A stretch of DNA of 64,000 nt from NCBI RefSeq assembly GCF_003254665.1, contig NZ_QHGY01000012.1, positions 23,626-87,625 of the forward strand. Direction: 5' to 3'. The stretch is from Billgrantia lactosivorans (GTDB taxonomy: Bacteria; Pseudomonadota; Gammaproteobacteria; Pseudomonadales; Halomonadaceae). The translations under genes were made by a program, and so were the position numbers. Shown piece by piece: positions 1 to 11,406 of this stretch. The notes under the pieces were generated by a model, which had not been told where the DNA came from, ran no database searches, and saw nothing but the letters and a program-made list of their open reading frames with translations. How positions within the stretch are numbered: the first letter of the stretch is position 1; every line of letters begins with the position of its first letter.

Positions 1-35
1 GGGGCCGGCGGAGGCTGGCCCTTGTCCTGTTTCAT
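1..35 (-). CDS. Possible 5' end of a TRAP small permease (DctQ), cut by window edge
   Basis: On the minus strand an ATG ending at base 35 opens a frame reading MKQDKGQPPPA up to the window edge. It lies directly downstream of a TRAP substrate-binding protein in the same direction, where a DctQ small permease is normally found. Only eleven codons are visible, none of them diagnostic, and there is no clear ribosome binding site, so the assignment rests on position alone. Confidence 0.3.
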   Translation of the reverse strand, partial: MKQDKGQPPPA

Positions 36-74
36 ACTGGTATTCAGACACGTTGCGGTCCTCTGACGGATCGA

Positions 75-1055
75 TCACTTGCCGAGGGCGGTGAGCACGT
101 CCTGCAGCGCCTGCTCGTGCTCCGGGCCGGCGTCGCTGGCCCACTCCCGCCAAAAGGGGGCGAGGGCGTCCTGGGCCTTGGCGATATCCTCGTCGCTGGG
201 CTCGATGATGGTCATGCCCGCTTCCGCCTGGGATTGCTTCTGGGCCTGCTCGTCGACCAGGAAGGCTTCGGTGATGTTGGCCGTCTCCTCGCTGACGATG
301 GTAGCCAAGGTCTCGCGGTCGGCTTCGCTCAGGGATTCGTAGGCGCCATTGTTGGCAATCACGGCGCTGTAGGCATAGTTCACCGGCAGGCGGTAGTTGT
401 AGTCGAGGAACTCGTGCCAGTTCTTGGCTCCACCCGCACTGGCGGTCAGAACGCCATCAATTACGCCCCGCTCCAGCGCGGTCGGCACATCGGAGCCGGA
501 CAGCGTGATGGGAGAGCCGCCGAAGGCTTCGACAAAGGCGCCCTGTTCGGGTGAGGTCACACGGATTTTGCGGTTCTCTAGATCGTCGAGAGAGTCGATC
601 TCGAACGAGGTAAAGATAACCTGCTGGGGGTACCGATACGCACCGAGAAAATTCACGTCCTGCTTGGCGAAACCTTCCTCGAGATAGGGGATCATGGCCT
701 CATAGGCCTTATCCCATTGGTCACCGTTCTCGATTAGCATTGGAAGGTTAAGGATGCGCGCGATAGGAACGTTGCCTGAAAAGAAGAGGTCGGCCGAAAA
801 ATCGATGAACCCATCGCCGACCGATTGAGTGATATCGCTGGAGGCGATCTGAAGCGTTTTCCCTAGATGAAGCGAGATCGACAGATCATCAGCTTCTGCC
901 TCGACGCGGTCAGAGATACGCTCCATGCCCTTCACGGCTGCGGTGGTTGACACCGAGGAATAGGTGTAGCCCGTCCAGTCGGCGGCCTGTGCGCCACCTA
1001 CCGCAGCGGTGCCCATAATGATCAGGCTGGATACTAGGAAGTGCTTGGTTTTCAT
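75..1055 (-). CDS. TRAP transporter substrate-binding protein, DctP family
   Basis: Periplasmic solute receptor of a tripartite ATP-independent periplasmic transporter, typically for an organic acid. The 326-residue length is normal for DctP. The protein starts with a cleavable signal peptide (lysines at 2-4, hydrophobic 7-20, AQA at about 22-24). A central segment reading RKIRVTSPEQG, followed by a GGSP...DVPTAL...GVIDGV stretch, matches the DctP ligand-binding core with its conserved arginine. A good ribosome binding site (GAGGTAAGG) precedes the ATG. It is the last gene of a leftward cluster of 2-hydroxyacid dehydrogenase, RraA-like aldolase and MFS genes, but a 467-base gap separates it from the MFS gene, so it probably has its own promoter. 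The ligand cannot be told from sequence; a hydroxy acid is plausible from the context. Confidence 0.9.
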   Translation of the reverse strand: MKTKHFLVSSLIIMGTAAVGGAQAADWTGYTYSSVSTTAAVKGMERISDRVEAEADDLSISLHLGKTLQIASSDITQSVGDGFIDFSADLFFSGNVPIARILNLPMLIENGDQWDKAYEAMIPYLEEGFAKQDVNFLGAYRYPQQVIFTSFEIDSLDDLENRKIRVTSPEQGAFVEAFGGSPITLSGSDVPTALERGVIDGVLTASAGGAKNWHEFLDYNYRLPVNYAYSAVIANNGAYESLSEADRETLATIVSEETANITEAFLVDEQAQKQSQAEAGMTIIEPSDEDIAKAQDALAPFWREWASDAGPEHEQALQDVLTALGK

Positions 1056-1522
1056 GTCCTTACCTCTAGAATCGTTGTTGATGTCGGTGTTCGAGGAGCT
1101 GGCGGTACAGCACGTGATGGCGTTGCGATTGGGTGTAAACGCGTCAATAGATATTGGTCTATGTTACAAAATCCTGAGACACAGTCTTGTTGACCCTTGG
1201 GAAATTGAACATGAAAAGACTTGCTGTATAAAGCGCGTTTTTTTTGAGGAAAGATGCAGAATTTCTTTATTCGAAGTTCGTGTCTAGTCGATCGCTGTAA
1301 ATAAGACGTTGGTCGAATCTTGGCTGGCCAGTGAGTTGCCGAAAAAGGAAAGTAGGTGCGTCGGGCCATAACAATGAACAATGAGCAGTGACGAGGTGGT
1401 GTAAATCATGACACGGCTTGATCTATAGGTACGGGCGCTCTTTTAAAGCCAATCCTACACTGACTTAGATTTCCCGTCTCATCGAACACAAAAGGCATAA
1501 GGTTGATATGGTTTCTTTGTAT
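1056..1522. other. Intergenic region, AT-rich, no gene seen
   Basis: This 467-base gap separates the MFS gene from the TRAP receptor gene. Short open frames here have no family resemblance and poor starts. Base composition is clearly more AT-rich than the core genes further right. It should hold the promoter for the TRAP gene on the minus strand, but I could not place convincing -35 and -10 boxes. No strong terminator hairpin was recognised. Confidence 0.5.
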
Positions 1523-2785
1523 TCAGAGCCTGCTGGGAGCTTCCTTTTTTCGGTCCTTGTTCAGGATCCAAGTTATTCTTAATAACATGACCAATACCGG
1601 AAGACTGCCGATTGCGAAAATGACTCTCTCATGTGCCTTATCGGCGAGCAGCCCGACTGCCATGGCCCCTAGGGCCGGGAGGCCGCGGAAGATCATCGTG
1701 TAGAGCGACAGCACCTTACCTCTGACTGTGTCTGGCACCTGTGTTTGCAGGACGACCTGAGTACAGATTCCATTGGCGAGAATGGCTCCCGATAAAAGCA
1801 TAAGAGAGGTCAGAGCTGCCCAAAGGGCATTGCTGAGCAGAAAGAGTACGCACCCCACTACCGCCACCAGGCCGAAACCCATGGTTAGCATCAGAGGACG
1901 ACCTCTTGTCAGCAGTACTGATGTTACCAACGCACCGAGCGTCGCCCCGAACCCTTGAGCTGATGTCATCAGCGAGAAGGCTGTTGCCCTTTCGGCCTCG
2001 CTGACCGCCAGATGGACGGCGAAAGCCGGTAGCAACTCGAAAATTGGCCGGTAGCATAGCGCCAGGAGTGCGAAGAACAATAAGAGAAGCTTATGCTGAC
2101 TTGTCAGGCCATTGCGGACCGCCGACCAAGACGAACCTTGGTGCTGACCGATAGTCGGGTTGGCTGGAGCATCGTTATCTGTCCCTTTTTCTGTGGCTTC
2201 CTGACAGGCAAGCCGTGACAGTATCAGTGCGAAGAGCAGGTAGCTGATAGCGTTGAATATAAAGACCGACCAGAGTGTCCCCAACGTTAAGGCTAGGCCA
2301 GCTGCTGCCGGCCCCAACATCCGCGCAAGGTTGAACACCATAGAGTTGATCGCCACCGCCCCTGGTATATCTCCTTTGGGAACGATGCTGCTGACGACGA
2401 CCATGCGTGTCGGGTGGTCGAAGCCATTGAGGGTTCCAGTCAACCCTGCCACTACAAGCAAGAAAGCCGGGCTGACAAGCCCGGCCACCGTTGCCAGTAA
2501 CATCATGCAGGGGGGCAGGATCGACAAAAGCTGTAGCCGAAGTGCTAGGCGTAATCGGTGCTTACGGTCAATCAATGTGCCTGCAAAGGGAGCCACGATG
2601 ACCGACGGCAGCAGGTCGGCCATTGCCATTAATCCCAGCATGAAGCTGGATTGTGTGGTATCCCAGGCTAGCCATAGCAATACAACGCGCTGTGCCCAGG
2701 TGCCAACAGCCGAAGCCGCATTTCCCGCGAGGTATACACGAAGGCGGGCGTTGATCAGCGGTGAGGCGGCTTTCGGCAAACGCAA
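1523..2785 (-). CDS. MFS transporter, EntS/MFS_3-like exporter
   Basis: Twelve-helix major facilitator protein of 420 residues. The N-terminus (RLRVYLAGNAASAVGTWAQR) and the cytoplasmic loop after helix 2 (GTLIDRKHRLRL) are typical of the MFS_3/EntS branch, usually exporters or small-metabolite permeases. The start is a TTG whose upstream GAGGGG lies about six bases away inside the end of the preceding gene. The RraA-like gene ends two bases before it, so the two are translationally coupled and cotranscribed with the upstream dehydrogenase. It may import or export the substrate of those enzymes; the substrate is unknown. Confidence 0.85.
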   Translation of the reverse strand: MRLPKAASPLINARLRVYLAGNAASAVGTWAQRVVLLWLAWDTTQSSFMLGLMAMADLLPSVIVAPFAGTLIDRKHRLRLALRLQLLSILPPCMMLLATVAGLVSPAFLLVVAGLTGTLNGFDHPTRMVVVSSIVPKGDIPGAVAINSMVFNLARMLGPAAAGLALTLGTLWSVFIFNAISYLLFALILSRLACQEATEKGTDNDAPANPTIGQHQGSSWSAVRNGLTSQHKLLLLFFALLALCYRPIFELLPAFAVHLAVSEAERATAFSLMTSAQGFGATLGALVTSVLLTRGRPLMLTMGFGLVAVVGCVLFLLSNALWAALTSLMLLSGAILANGICTQVVLQTQVPDTVRGKVLSLYTMIFRGLPALGAMAVGLLADKAHERVIFAIGSLPVLVMLLRITWILNKDRKKEAPSRL

Positions 2786-2787
2786 TC

Positions 2788-3468
2788 TCAGCCCCTCGAC
2801 ATGCTGCAGCCAGTGGCCTGCAGAGCCTTGTCGACCCAGGAGCGGTCATTCTTGCCGGCATGGATGGCCGCCATCTGATTCTCTTCCGCTGCGTGCTTTG
2901 CTTGCGCCGCCTCGAGCACTGTTGCGGCATCGTCGAAGGGGACTGCAATCAAGCCATCACTGTCGCCGAGGATCAGATCGCCAGGCTCGATGACCATGCC
3001 TCCCAGGCTAATCGGTGTGTTAACTTCGCCGGGACCGTTCTTGTAAGGCCCACGATGGGTCACGCCAGCGGCGAAGGTAGGCAGGTTAGTCTCGCGAAAA
3101 CCGTCCAGGTCGCGAATCGCACCGTTGAGTACGAACCCCGCCACCCCTTTCTTTACCGCGTATGCGAGCATCAACTCACCCATCAACGCATTGGTGGTGT
3201 CTCCTCCGGCATCGCAGACGATGACGTCACCAGGCGCTGCCATGTCGATTGCCTTGTGCAGCATCAGGTTATCTCCAGGGCGTGTGCGGACCGTGAGTGC
3301 GACACCGGCCAGGTTACCATCGCGGTGCATGGGGCGCAGGCTTGAGCCGCCGGCAAATACCCGGGACATGCTGTCGCTGACCACCGCCACAGGCAGTTCC
3401 GAGAAGGCTTTAACGAGCTCGTCGTCAACACGACGCTTGCGCTGAAGAATTCTATTTCCGACTGTCAT
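2788..3468 (-). CDS. RraA-like protein / 4-hydroxy-4-methyl-2-oxoglutarate aldolase family
   Basis: 226-residue protein of the RraA/HMG-aldolase fold. Visible family signatures are GDVIVCDAGGDTTNALMGE at about 100-118, the GFVLNGAIRDLDG segment at about 132-144 (arginine and aspartate of the metal and pyruvate-binding site) and PGDLILGDSDGLIAVP near 187-202. Members cleave 4-hydroxy-2-oxo acids or act as RNase E regulators. Its place between a 2-hydroxyacid dehydrogenase and an MFS transporter points to the catabolic aldolase or decarboxylase type, not to RNase E control. The ATG is preceded by GGAGTGATG, giving a good ribosome binding site. Confidence 0.85.
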   Translation of the reverse strand: MTVGNRILQRKRRVDDELVKAFSELPVAVVSDSMSRVFAGGSSLRPMHRDGNLAGVALTVRTRPGDNLMLHKAIDMAAPGDVIVCDAGGDTTNALMGELMLAYAVKKGVAGFVLNGAIRDLDGFRETNLPTFAAGVTHRGPYKNGPGEVNTPISLGGMVIEPGDLILGDSDGLIAVPFDDAATVLEAAQAKHAAEENQMAAIHAGKNDRSWVDKALQATGCSMSRG

Positions 3469-3512
3469 TGCATCACTCCGTCGAAGGGCTGAAAGTTAGG
3501 AGATGGGTTTTC

Positions 3513-4505
3513 TCAGGTTATGGTCGCTGTTACCGGTGCATTGGCCAGGCGCGCTTTCGGTAGGGAGTTGCCGGCGAGGAAGTCGATGATGCCCTTGACC
3601 GCCAGCTCGCCGACGCGGGTGCCTGCCTCTGCGGTAACGCCGGCGATATGCGGCGTGAGGACGACTCGCTCAGAGGCGGCCAACGAACTCACGTCTGAAG
3701 GGGGCTCCTGCTCAAAGGTATCGAGCCCCGCGCCCGCGAGGTGACCGCTTTCCAGAGCGCATAGCAGCGCGGCCTCGTCGATCAGGCCACCCCGGGAGGT
3801 ATTGACGACGTAGCTATCGGCCGGCATCAAGGCAAGGGTCTCGGCGTTGAGCAGATGAGCGTTCTCCTTGGTCAGCGGACAATGCAGGCTGACGATGTCC
3901 GATTGGCTGAGCAGTTCCTCGAGTTGCTCGACGCGGCGGGCGCCCATGGCCTCGATGGCCTCGGCCGGGGCGTAAGGGTCGTAGACCATCACATTCAGCC
4001 CCATGCCTTTTACTATCTGCGCCACGGCTGCAGCGATGGCGCCGCCACCGACCAACCCAAGGCGCATACCCGACAATTCCCGACCGAGGAACCCTGCCTT
4101 CTCCCAGCGACCTGCGCGCATGCTCTTATCCAGAGGCAGCAGGCGCTTGACAGTGGCAAAGATCAGGGCGACAGCATGCTCGGCGACCGAGACGGCATTG
4201 CCGCCAGTGGCACGGATCACTTGGATACCATGTCGGGTTGCCGCCTCGACGTCGATATTGTCGACGCCCGCGCCGTGTTTGGAGATCACGCGTAAAGATT
4301 TTCCAGCCGCGACAGCACCTGCACCAAACTTCCCCATTCGCGATACGACGCCGACCGGGTCGTGTTGCACAATGAATTCCACCAGCATTTCTTCGGACGG
4401 ATAGGGTGGGGTGTGAACTAAAGTATAACCAGCGGTTTCGGCCATTTCCCTCGCTGTGGTTACGAGGTCAGGGCCTGTTATCAGAATCGTCGGTTGCGCT
4501 GCCAA
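3513..4505 (-). CDS. D-isomer-specific 2-hydroxyacid dehydrogenase
   Basis: NAD-dependent oxidoreductase of the D-2-hydroxyacid dehydrogenase family (330 residues), interconverting 2-keto and D-2-hydroxy acids. Key features are the Rossmann motif GLVGGGAIAAAVA at about 150-162, the substrate-binding arginine in VNTSRGGLIDE at about 235-245, the catalytic glutamate in DTFEQEPP at about 263-270 and the catalytic histidine in LTPHIAG at about 284-290. This is the first gene of the leftward cluster, divergent from a LysR regulator across a 162-base gap that should hold the shared control region. The aldolase and the dehydrogenase together suggest catabolism of a branched or hydroxylated 2-keto acid. 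The exact substrate is not determined. Confidence 0.9.
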   Translation of the reverse strand: MAAQPTILITGPDLVTTAREMAETAGYTLVHTPPYPSEEMLVEFIVQHDPVGVVSRMGKFGAGAVAAGKSLRVISKHGAGVDNIDVEAATRHGIQVIRATGGNAVSVAEHAVALIFATVKRLLPLDKSMRAGRWEKAGFLGRELSGMRLGLVGGGAIAAAVAQIVKGMGLNVMVYDPYAPAEAIEAMGARRVEQLEELLSQSDIVSLHCPLTKENAHLLNAETLALMPADSYVVNTSRGGLIDEAALLCALESGHLAGAGLDTFEQEPPSDVSSLAASERVVLTPHIAGVTAEAGTRVGELAVKGIIDFLAGNSLPKARLANAPVTATIT

Positions 4506-4632
4506 ATCGGTTCCTCCCTATTGTGGCGAGGGCAGCCGGACCCGGATCGGTGTAGCGTCACAGGGCGGCTGCTTTTCGTGTTCTTCTCAGGATACAGGTA
4601 GATTTGGTTTACAAAAGCGAATAAAATTTTGC

Positions 4633-4654
4633 ATTAAGTGAAGAATATCTTAAT
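4633..4654. promoter_or_regulatory. Inverted repeat, candidate LysR operator
   Basis: ATTAAG and CTTAAT form a perfect 6-base inverted repeat with a 10-base spacer, just upstream of the ribosome binding site of the LysR gene and inside the divergent intergenic region. LysR regulators bind interrupted dyads of this kind. The position over the regulator's own start region suggests autoregulation. No experiment or comparison supports it beyond symmetry and place. Confidence 0.4.
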
Positions 4655-4667
4655 TTGGAGCAGGCTC

Positions 4668-5573
4668 ATGGATACCCGCCAACTTCGTACCTTCGTGGCG
4701 ATCGCGGAAAATGGCACGTTTGCGAGAGCAGCCTCTGTCGTGAATTTGACGCCTTCCGCAGTCAGCCAACAGATCTATGCGCTTGAGCAGGAACTCGATA
4801 CCAAGCTGTTCAATCGTGACTCGAGACCACCCAGCCTCAACCTTCAGGGTCTAAAAATGCTGGAAACGGCTAAACAGATTCTGGCCCTGGTGGACGAAAC
4901 CCGAGGTGTTCTGTCCGGGAAACAGATGACCGGCACTCTTAATGTAGGCTCGGTGCGCACCAGTACGATCGGTTTACTCCCACGTGCTATCGTCGCGCTA
5001 CGCCAGGAATTCCCCGAATTGAGTGTAAACCTGCGTGTTGGCATGTCTTCAATGCTAATCAGTGACGTCAATGCAGACCGACTGGATCTGGCCATTGTAG
5101 CTGAGCACGCTGGTGTCTCTCGGAACCTACTTTGGTCCCCATTCATACGGGAGCCGCTGATGGTGATTGCTCCTCCCGGCACCCCTTGGATGCCGGCCAA
5201 GGAGTTACTCGAAGCGTTACCCTTCGTGCGGTTCGGCAGCGACGTCCCATTGGGGGCACTGATCAATAACGAACTCGCGCGCTTAGGCATTACAGTTCAG
5301 GACATTGCAGAGATAGACACGGTGCCAGCCATTGTGGAATGTGTTGCAGCCGGCCTGGGGGTTAGCATCGTGCCGGATATTGCTGTGCGAGAAAATGGCC
5401 GCGACATGTTGAAACTGCCTTTTGGCGAACCTCAAGTCTTCAGGAAAATCGGCATGATTCATCGCGCCGGTTCTCCTAAAGCAGAACTGTTTGTCACGCT
5501 ACACAACAAGCTCGCAGAAATGGCGGGAGAGTTTGGTGTTTACCGAGAAGGGGGAGCAGCAGAAGGTTCGTAG
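4668..5573 (+). CDS. LysR family transcriptional regulator
   Basis: 301-residue LysR-type regulator. The N-terminal winged helix-turn-helix reads MDTRQLRTFVAIAENGTFARAA and continues with LTPSAVSQQI at about 32-41. The C-terminal effector domain carries a typical SIVPD segment near 245. I chose the ATG at 4668 because GGAG lies seven bases upstream and LysR proteins start just before the helix-turn-helix; an upstream GTG at 4638 would add ten unneeded residues. It is divergent from the hydroxyacid dehydrogenase operon and probably controls it in response to a pathway intermediate. Confidence 0.9.
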   Translation: MDTRQLRTFVAIAENGTFARAASVVNLTPSAVSQQIYALEQELDTKLFNRDSRPPSLNLQGLKMLETAKQILALVDETRGVLSGKQMTGTLNVGSVRTSTIGLLPRAIVALRQEFPELSVNLRVGMSSMLISDVNADRLDLAIVAEHAGVSRNLLWSPFIREPLMVIAPPGTPWMPAKELLEALPFVRFGSDVPLGALINNELARLGITVQDIAEIDTVPAIVECVAAGLGVSIVPDIAVRENGRDMLKLPFGEPQVFRKIGMIHRAGSPKAELFVTLHNKLAEMAGEFGVYREGGAAEGS

Positions 5574-5779
5574 GTATATTTCGTGTGCGCAATTCTTGCT
5601 CAATGGCATGACTTGATAGTAACGGTTTGGCGTTCGGTGTTGTTGTTTATTTGTTTAAAAAATAACTTTCACTATGTCTGCCTTGATTTTTGTGGTCGGC
5701 TAAATACTGTCACACATTCCTAGGTTGTAAGCCGCCGTGCCACATTAGCCTGTGCAGCTCAGAAGGGGGGCACTTCTGG
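5574..5779. other. Intergenic stretch after the LysR gene, no gene seen
   Basis: AT-rich bases follow the LysR stop codon, including a run of A and T around 5640-5670. No open frame with family resemblance and no clear terminator hairpin was found. It leads directly into the nirD remnant. Confidence 0.4.
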
Positions 5780-6003
5780 CTTGTAGACCGGCGAGGCGAC
5801 GACGAGCTGGCCCTTGACGGTCGCCGACGAAGCCGTTGGCGTTGGAGAAGGGGGGCGTAGAGGTCAGGGCATAGAGCTTCTACGCTTGCTCGGCTAGCTG
5901 CGACGTGTTCGGGTCGCTTGGAAGAATTGCTACCTGGGCGGGGCCTTCCGCCGTTTCCACCCGGGCGGCGACGCCGGAGTAGGGCACCGGGTCGGTGCGG
6001 CGA
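5780..6003 (-). pseudogene. nirD: Decayed partial copy of nirD (nitrite reductase small subunit)
   Basis: This stretch matches the intact nirD at 17257-17631 over several long blocks in the same orientation. Examples are the block around 5780-5800 against about 17363-17383, and the block around 5955-5985 that encodes a version of VPFSGVAAWVETPQGPAQVA. Translation of the minus strand gives PVPYSGVAARVETAEGPAQVAI, then diverged codons, an in-frame stop and a frame change before a degraded version of KGQPVVASPIYK. Both ends of the gene are missing. It is a dead fragment of roughly the central two thirds of nirD and marks the left side of the accessory block. See the findings for the island interpretation. 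Confidence 0.85.
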
Positions 6004-6282
6004 GCGAGATGAAGTGGGCGGCACGCTGGGCGCCGCATTTCCTTATGCGGGTAGTAAGTTGGCCGAACTGGTTGGACAGGCCTGGCAGTTCCTGTGCCAC
6101 CTGGCCAAGGTCGGAAAATCGCACCCGTGGGTACGTGAGCACATGAATCCGGGACAGATCGGTTTTTCACTGACTATAGCGAGAGTCGCGGTATTCTGTT
6201 CTTGACCTAAGCTTGGATATGCCAGTGTGGGTTTTTACGGGCTCCCACTCCCTAATGCTGGCCACGTCGTCAAGGAGCGCTT
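6004..6282. other. Spacer between nirD remnant and membrane-protein gene
   Basis: No credible gene. It contains a partial copy of the short CCGGGACAGATC word near 6150, also present in the repeat element at 7672-7778, so it may hold a fragment of that repeat family. An AAGGAG ribosome binding site for the next gene lies at its right end. Confidence 0.4.
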
Positions 6283-7500
6283 ATGCCCAAGGTTCGGCAC
6301 GAGGTCTACACCAAGGAACCCGCAGCGGAAGGGGGCCGGACGGTCAATGCATGTCGAAAGGTGGTGGGCCTGGTTCCCGCCCCGGAGATGCCCGCTGAGA
6401 TGGCCAAAAAGGTGATCGACCAGTTACCCGAACTTCTGGCCAACTACGTGGATGACCGGTTGAGCTGGGAGGTGCTACTGATTGTCGATCCGTTGGTCGG
6501 CGCTGCAGAGGCTTCCACCGATATCATCGGTAGTATTCTCGAGTACAAGCAGCATCGGCAATGGGACTACGCGATCTGTATTACCGATCTGCCGATCCAC
6601 AAGCATGGGCGCTTCGTGATCGCGGAAACCAGCACGGTGCATGGCGTGGCGATGATCTCATTGCCTGCTTTCGGCATTACCTCGATACCCCGTCGCCTGA
6701 GCGAAGCGATTCTGCAACTGGTCAACGAATTGCATCATGGCAGTTCGGAAGAGGACCGTGCCCGCCAAGAGCAGCGTACCGAGCGATCCCGTAAAGTCCA
6801 TGAGAGCCTGCGTGGCAAAGGTGCCTGGCAACTAGTGGGTAGGCACCTCTACGAGAAACTGTTCCCGATACGACGGGTAACACTATCGGGCGAGGGAGAG
6901 TCCTTCGACGTACGCTTCATTGCCGATTCATGGCTCAACGGGAACCTTCGCATCCTGGCCGGCATGGTGCGCGCCAACCGACCCTGGACCATCTTTCCTT
7001 CTTTCAAGGGCGTCATCGCCGTCGCGTTCGCGACCGGCGCCTATGGCCTGGTGTTTCCCACCCTTTGGCAGCTCAGCAACAATTATGGCTGGCCACGCCT
7101 TGTTCTGCTGATGGGCGTCGCCATGGTGGCCATGATCGCCTGGATCATTCTTGCCCACGCTCTTTGGGAATCGATAAGAAACGCCCCATCGCCACACCTG
7201 GTTCGCCTCTATAATACGGTCACTGTACTCACGCTAAGCGCAGGGGTCATATTTTATTATACGATCCTGCTTGGCCTATTCTGTTTCGCAGTTCTCGTTT
7301 TCATTCCGGCCAACATGCTGGAAGCGCAACTCGGCCACGCGGCCAGCCTTTTCGATTACACGGCCCTTGCCTGGCTGGCGACTTCGGTTGCCACTATCGC
7401 TGGAGCCCTGGGGGCTGGATTGGAAGATGAAGAAACCGTCAGAAACGCGACCTATGGCTACCGACAGCAACGCCGCAACCAGGAAGTGAATCAGCGGTGA
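6283..7500 (+). CDS. Membrane protein of unknown function, soluble N-domain plus four helices
   Basis: 405-residue protein I do not recognise with certainty. The first about 225 residues look soluble and contain hydrophobic strand-like segments (VLLIVDPLVG, YAICITDLPI, GVAMISLPAFG) separated by charged loops. The last 170 residues hold about four membrane spans (roughly 234-257, 262-288, 307-342 and 353-373), ending in a polar tail. AAGGAG five bases before the ATG supports the start. It lies directly upstream of the REP-like element and the clpK gene, in the lower-GC block, so it may belong to the same stress-related acquisition. No catalytic motif was identified. Confidence 0.6.
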   Translation: MPKVRHEVYTKEPAAEGGRTVNACRKVVGLVPAPEMPAEMAKKVIDQLPELLANYVDDRLSWEVLLIVDPLVGAAEASTDIIGSILEYKQHRQWDYAICITDLPIHKHGRFVIAETSTVHGVAMISLPAFGITSIPRRLSEAILQLVNELHHGSSEEDRARQEQRTERSRKVHESLRGKGAWQLVGRHLYEKLFPIRRVTLSGEGESFDVRFIADSWLNGNLRILAGMVRANRPWTIFPSFKGVIAVAFATGAYGLVFPTLWQLSNNYGWPRLVLLMGVAMVAMIAWIILAHALWESIRNAPSPHLVRLYNTVTVLTLSAGVIFYYTILLGLFCFAVLVFIPANMLEAQLGHAASLFDYTALAWLATSVATIAGALGAGLEDEETVRNATYGYRQQRRNQEVNQR

Positions 7501-7671
7501 TGTGCGGCGAAAATTTTGTTTTGTGTAGGTAGGAATGCCGACTCAGCCTCTCAATTTCGCGGATGTTCACCATCGCCCCTCGACGGCAGCGACATAAAGC
7601 TTCGCGGGGCAGGTTGTACTTCCAGTACCGGCGGATGCTAGTGGAAGCACCGCCAAAAAACCGGCCGCTTA

Positions 7672-7778
7672 GAAAACCGGGACAGACCTATTTCATACTC
7701 CGACTATCGTGATGCCTTTCCGCTATATTACAGCCTGACGGCCATTCACCAGCCGGAAAATAGATCTGTCCCGGTTTC
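7672..7778. repeat. REP/MITE-like element with imperfect terminal inverted repeats
   Basis: The two ends (GAAAACCGGGACAGACCTATTTC and its near reverse complement GAAAATAGATCTGTCCCGGTTTC) form an imperfect inverted repeat about 23 bases long around a core of about 60 bases. A third, partial copy of the CGGGACAG word is near 6150. Sequences of this type, containing AATAGGTCTGTCCC, are in my knowledge often found beside REP-associated tyrosine transposases in gammaproteobacteria, but no transposase gene is present here. It would be a non-autonomous mobile or regulatory hairpin. Confidence 0.55.
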
Positions 7779-7790
7779 ACCGATGCCGCC

Positions 7791-7818
7791 TTGCTTTCGA
7801 TCCACCTCGCGCTATACT
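7791..7818 (+). promoter_or_regulatory. Sigma-70-type promoter upstream of clpK
   Basis: TTGCTT and TATACT are separated by 16 bases and lie about 120 bases before the clpK ATG. The boxes agree well with the sigma-70 consensus. The following leader contains two similar GC-rich words (GGGCTCTGCCCC and GGGCTCCGCCCC), each nearly self-complementary. I did not find a convincing heat-shock sigma-32 promoter. Confidence 0.5.
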
Positions 7819-7940
7819 GGATTTTAAGCTTCTCTCGGGCTCTGCCCCCTCCCAGGTTTTACTGGGCTCCGCCCCTTTTCTAAGGCTTTGCCGTTCCTAT
7901 ATGACTGTTGTAAGTCACACAACGGAACTGCGGAGGGAAC

Positions 7941-10685
<2,745 letters not shown>

Positions 10686-10721
10686 CGAAGCCACAGAGAC
10701 GGCGGACAGGGGGCATGCCAT

Positions 10722-11282
10722 ATGTCCAGAGGAAAGCCCCCGAAAGGGGGCGGCGGTAGCAGGTCGCGCCGCATAGGTTCCGCACTCGCTGGACGGTTCC
10801 CGGAGACACGCTTTGCCTGGCCGAACATGTCCTACTACCAGCGCTTCGAGCAGATCGTGGCGATAATCCTCACGCTGCTGCTCAGTCTCGTGGTCGCAGT
10901 GGCTGTCGTCCATCTGACCTGGCGAATCGTCATGCTGATTGTGTTCGGGGTCGTCGATCCCGCCAACCAATCCGTCTTCCAGGTGGTCTTCGGCATGGTC
11001 ATGACGTTACTGATTGCCTTGGAATTCAATCATTCCGTGCTGAGTATAGCCGAGCGTCAGAATAGTATCGTGCAGATAAAGACCGTCCTGCTTATTGCGC
11101 TCCTCGCCCTGGTTCGAAAATTCATTATCCTGGATGCCACAAAGATCGACCCCATGACCCTGCTGGGGCTGAGCGCGGCGATTCTGGCTCTCGGCGCAAT
11201 CTACTGGCTGGTGCGCGAGCAGGAGAGCAGGCAGAAGCGCGAAGGGGTGAAGAGGCTAGCGGGAGGGACGTTACGAGAGTGA
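10722..11282 (+). CDS. psiE: PsiE-family membrane protein
   Basis: 186-residue membrane protein of the phosphate-starvation-inducible PsiE family. After a basic, glycine-rich N-terminus come four hydrophobic spans (about 46-70, 84-104, 117-133 and 145-164), with the family-like segments FEQIVAIILT, TLLIALEFNH and ALVRKFIILD. It begins 37 bases after the clpK stop with AGGGGG upstream, so it is probably cotranscribed with clpK. A psiE homologue beside clpK is also found in the transmissible locus of stress tolerance of enterobacteria and pseudomonads. The biochemical role of PsiE is unknown. An ATG at about 10827 (MSYYQRF) is an alternative start. Confidence 0.8.
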   Translation: MSRGKPPKGGGGSRSRRIGSALAGRFPETRFAWPNMSYYQRFEQIVAIILTLLLSLVVAVAVVHLTWRIVMLIVFGVVDPANQSVFQVVFGMVMTLLIALEFNHSVLSIAERQNSIVQIKTVLLIALLALVRKFIILDATKIDPMTLLGLSAAILALGAIYWLVREQESRQKREGVKRLAGGTLRE

Positions 11283-11406
11283 GGTGCGCACGAACCATGA
11301 CGCTCGTGATGCTCAATGAGAGTCAACCCGGTTGGGTAGGCCTGTCGCACTCGACCGTCTCGCTGTATCTCGCTGCCTTGCAGCGGGAGCAAATGGAGAA
11401 AAGAGC

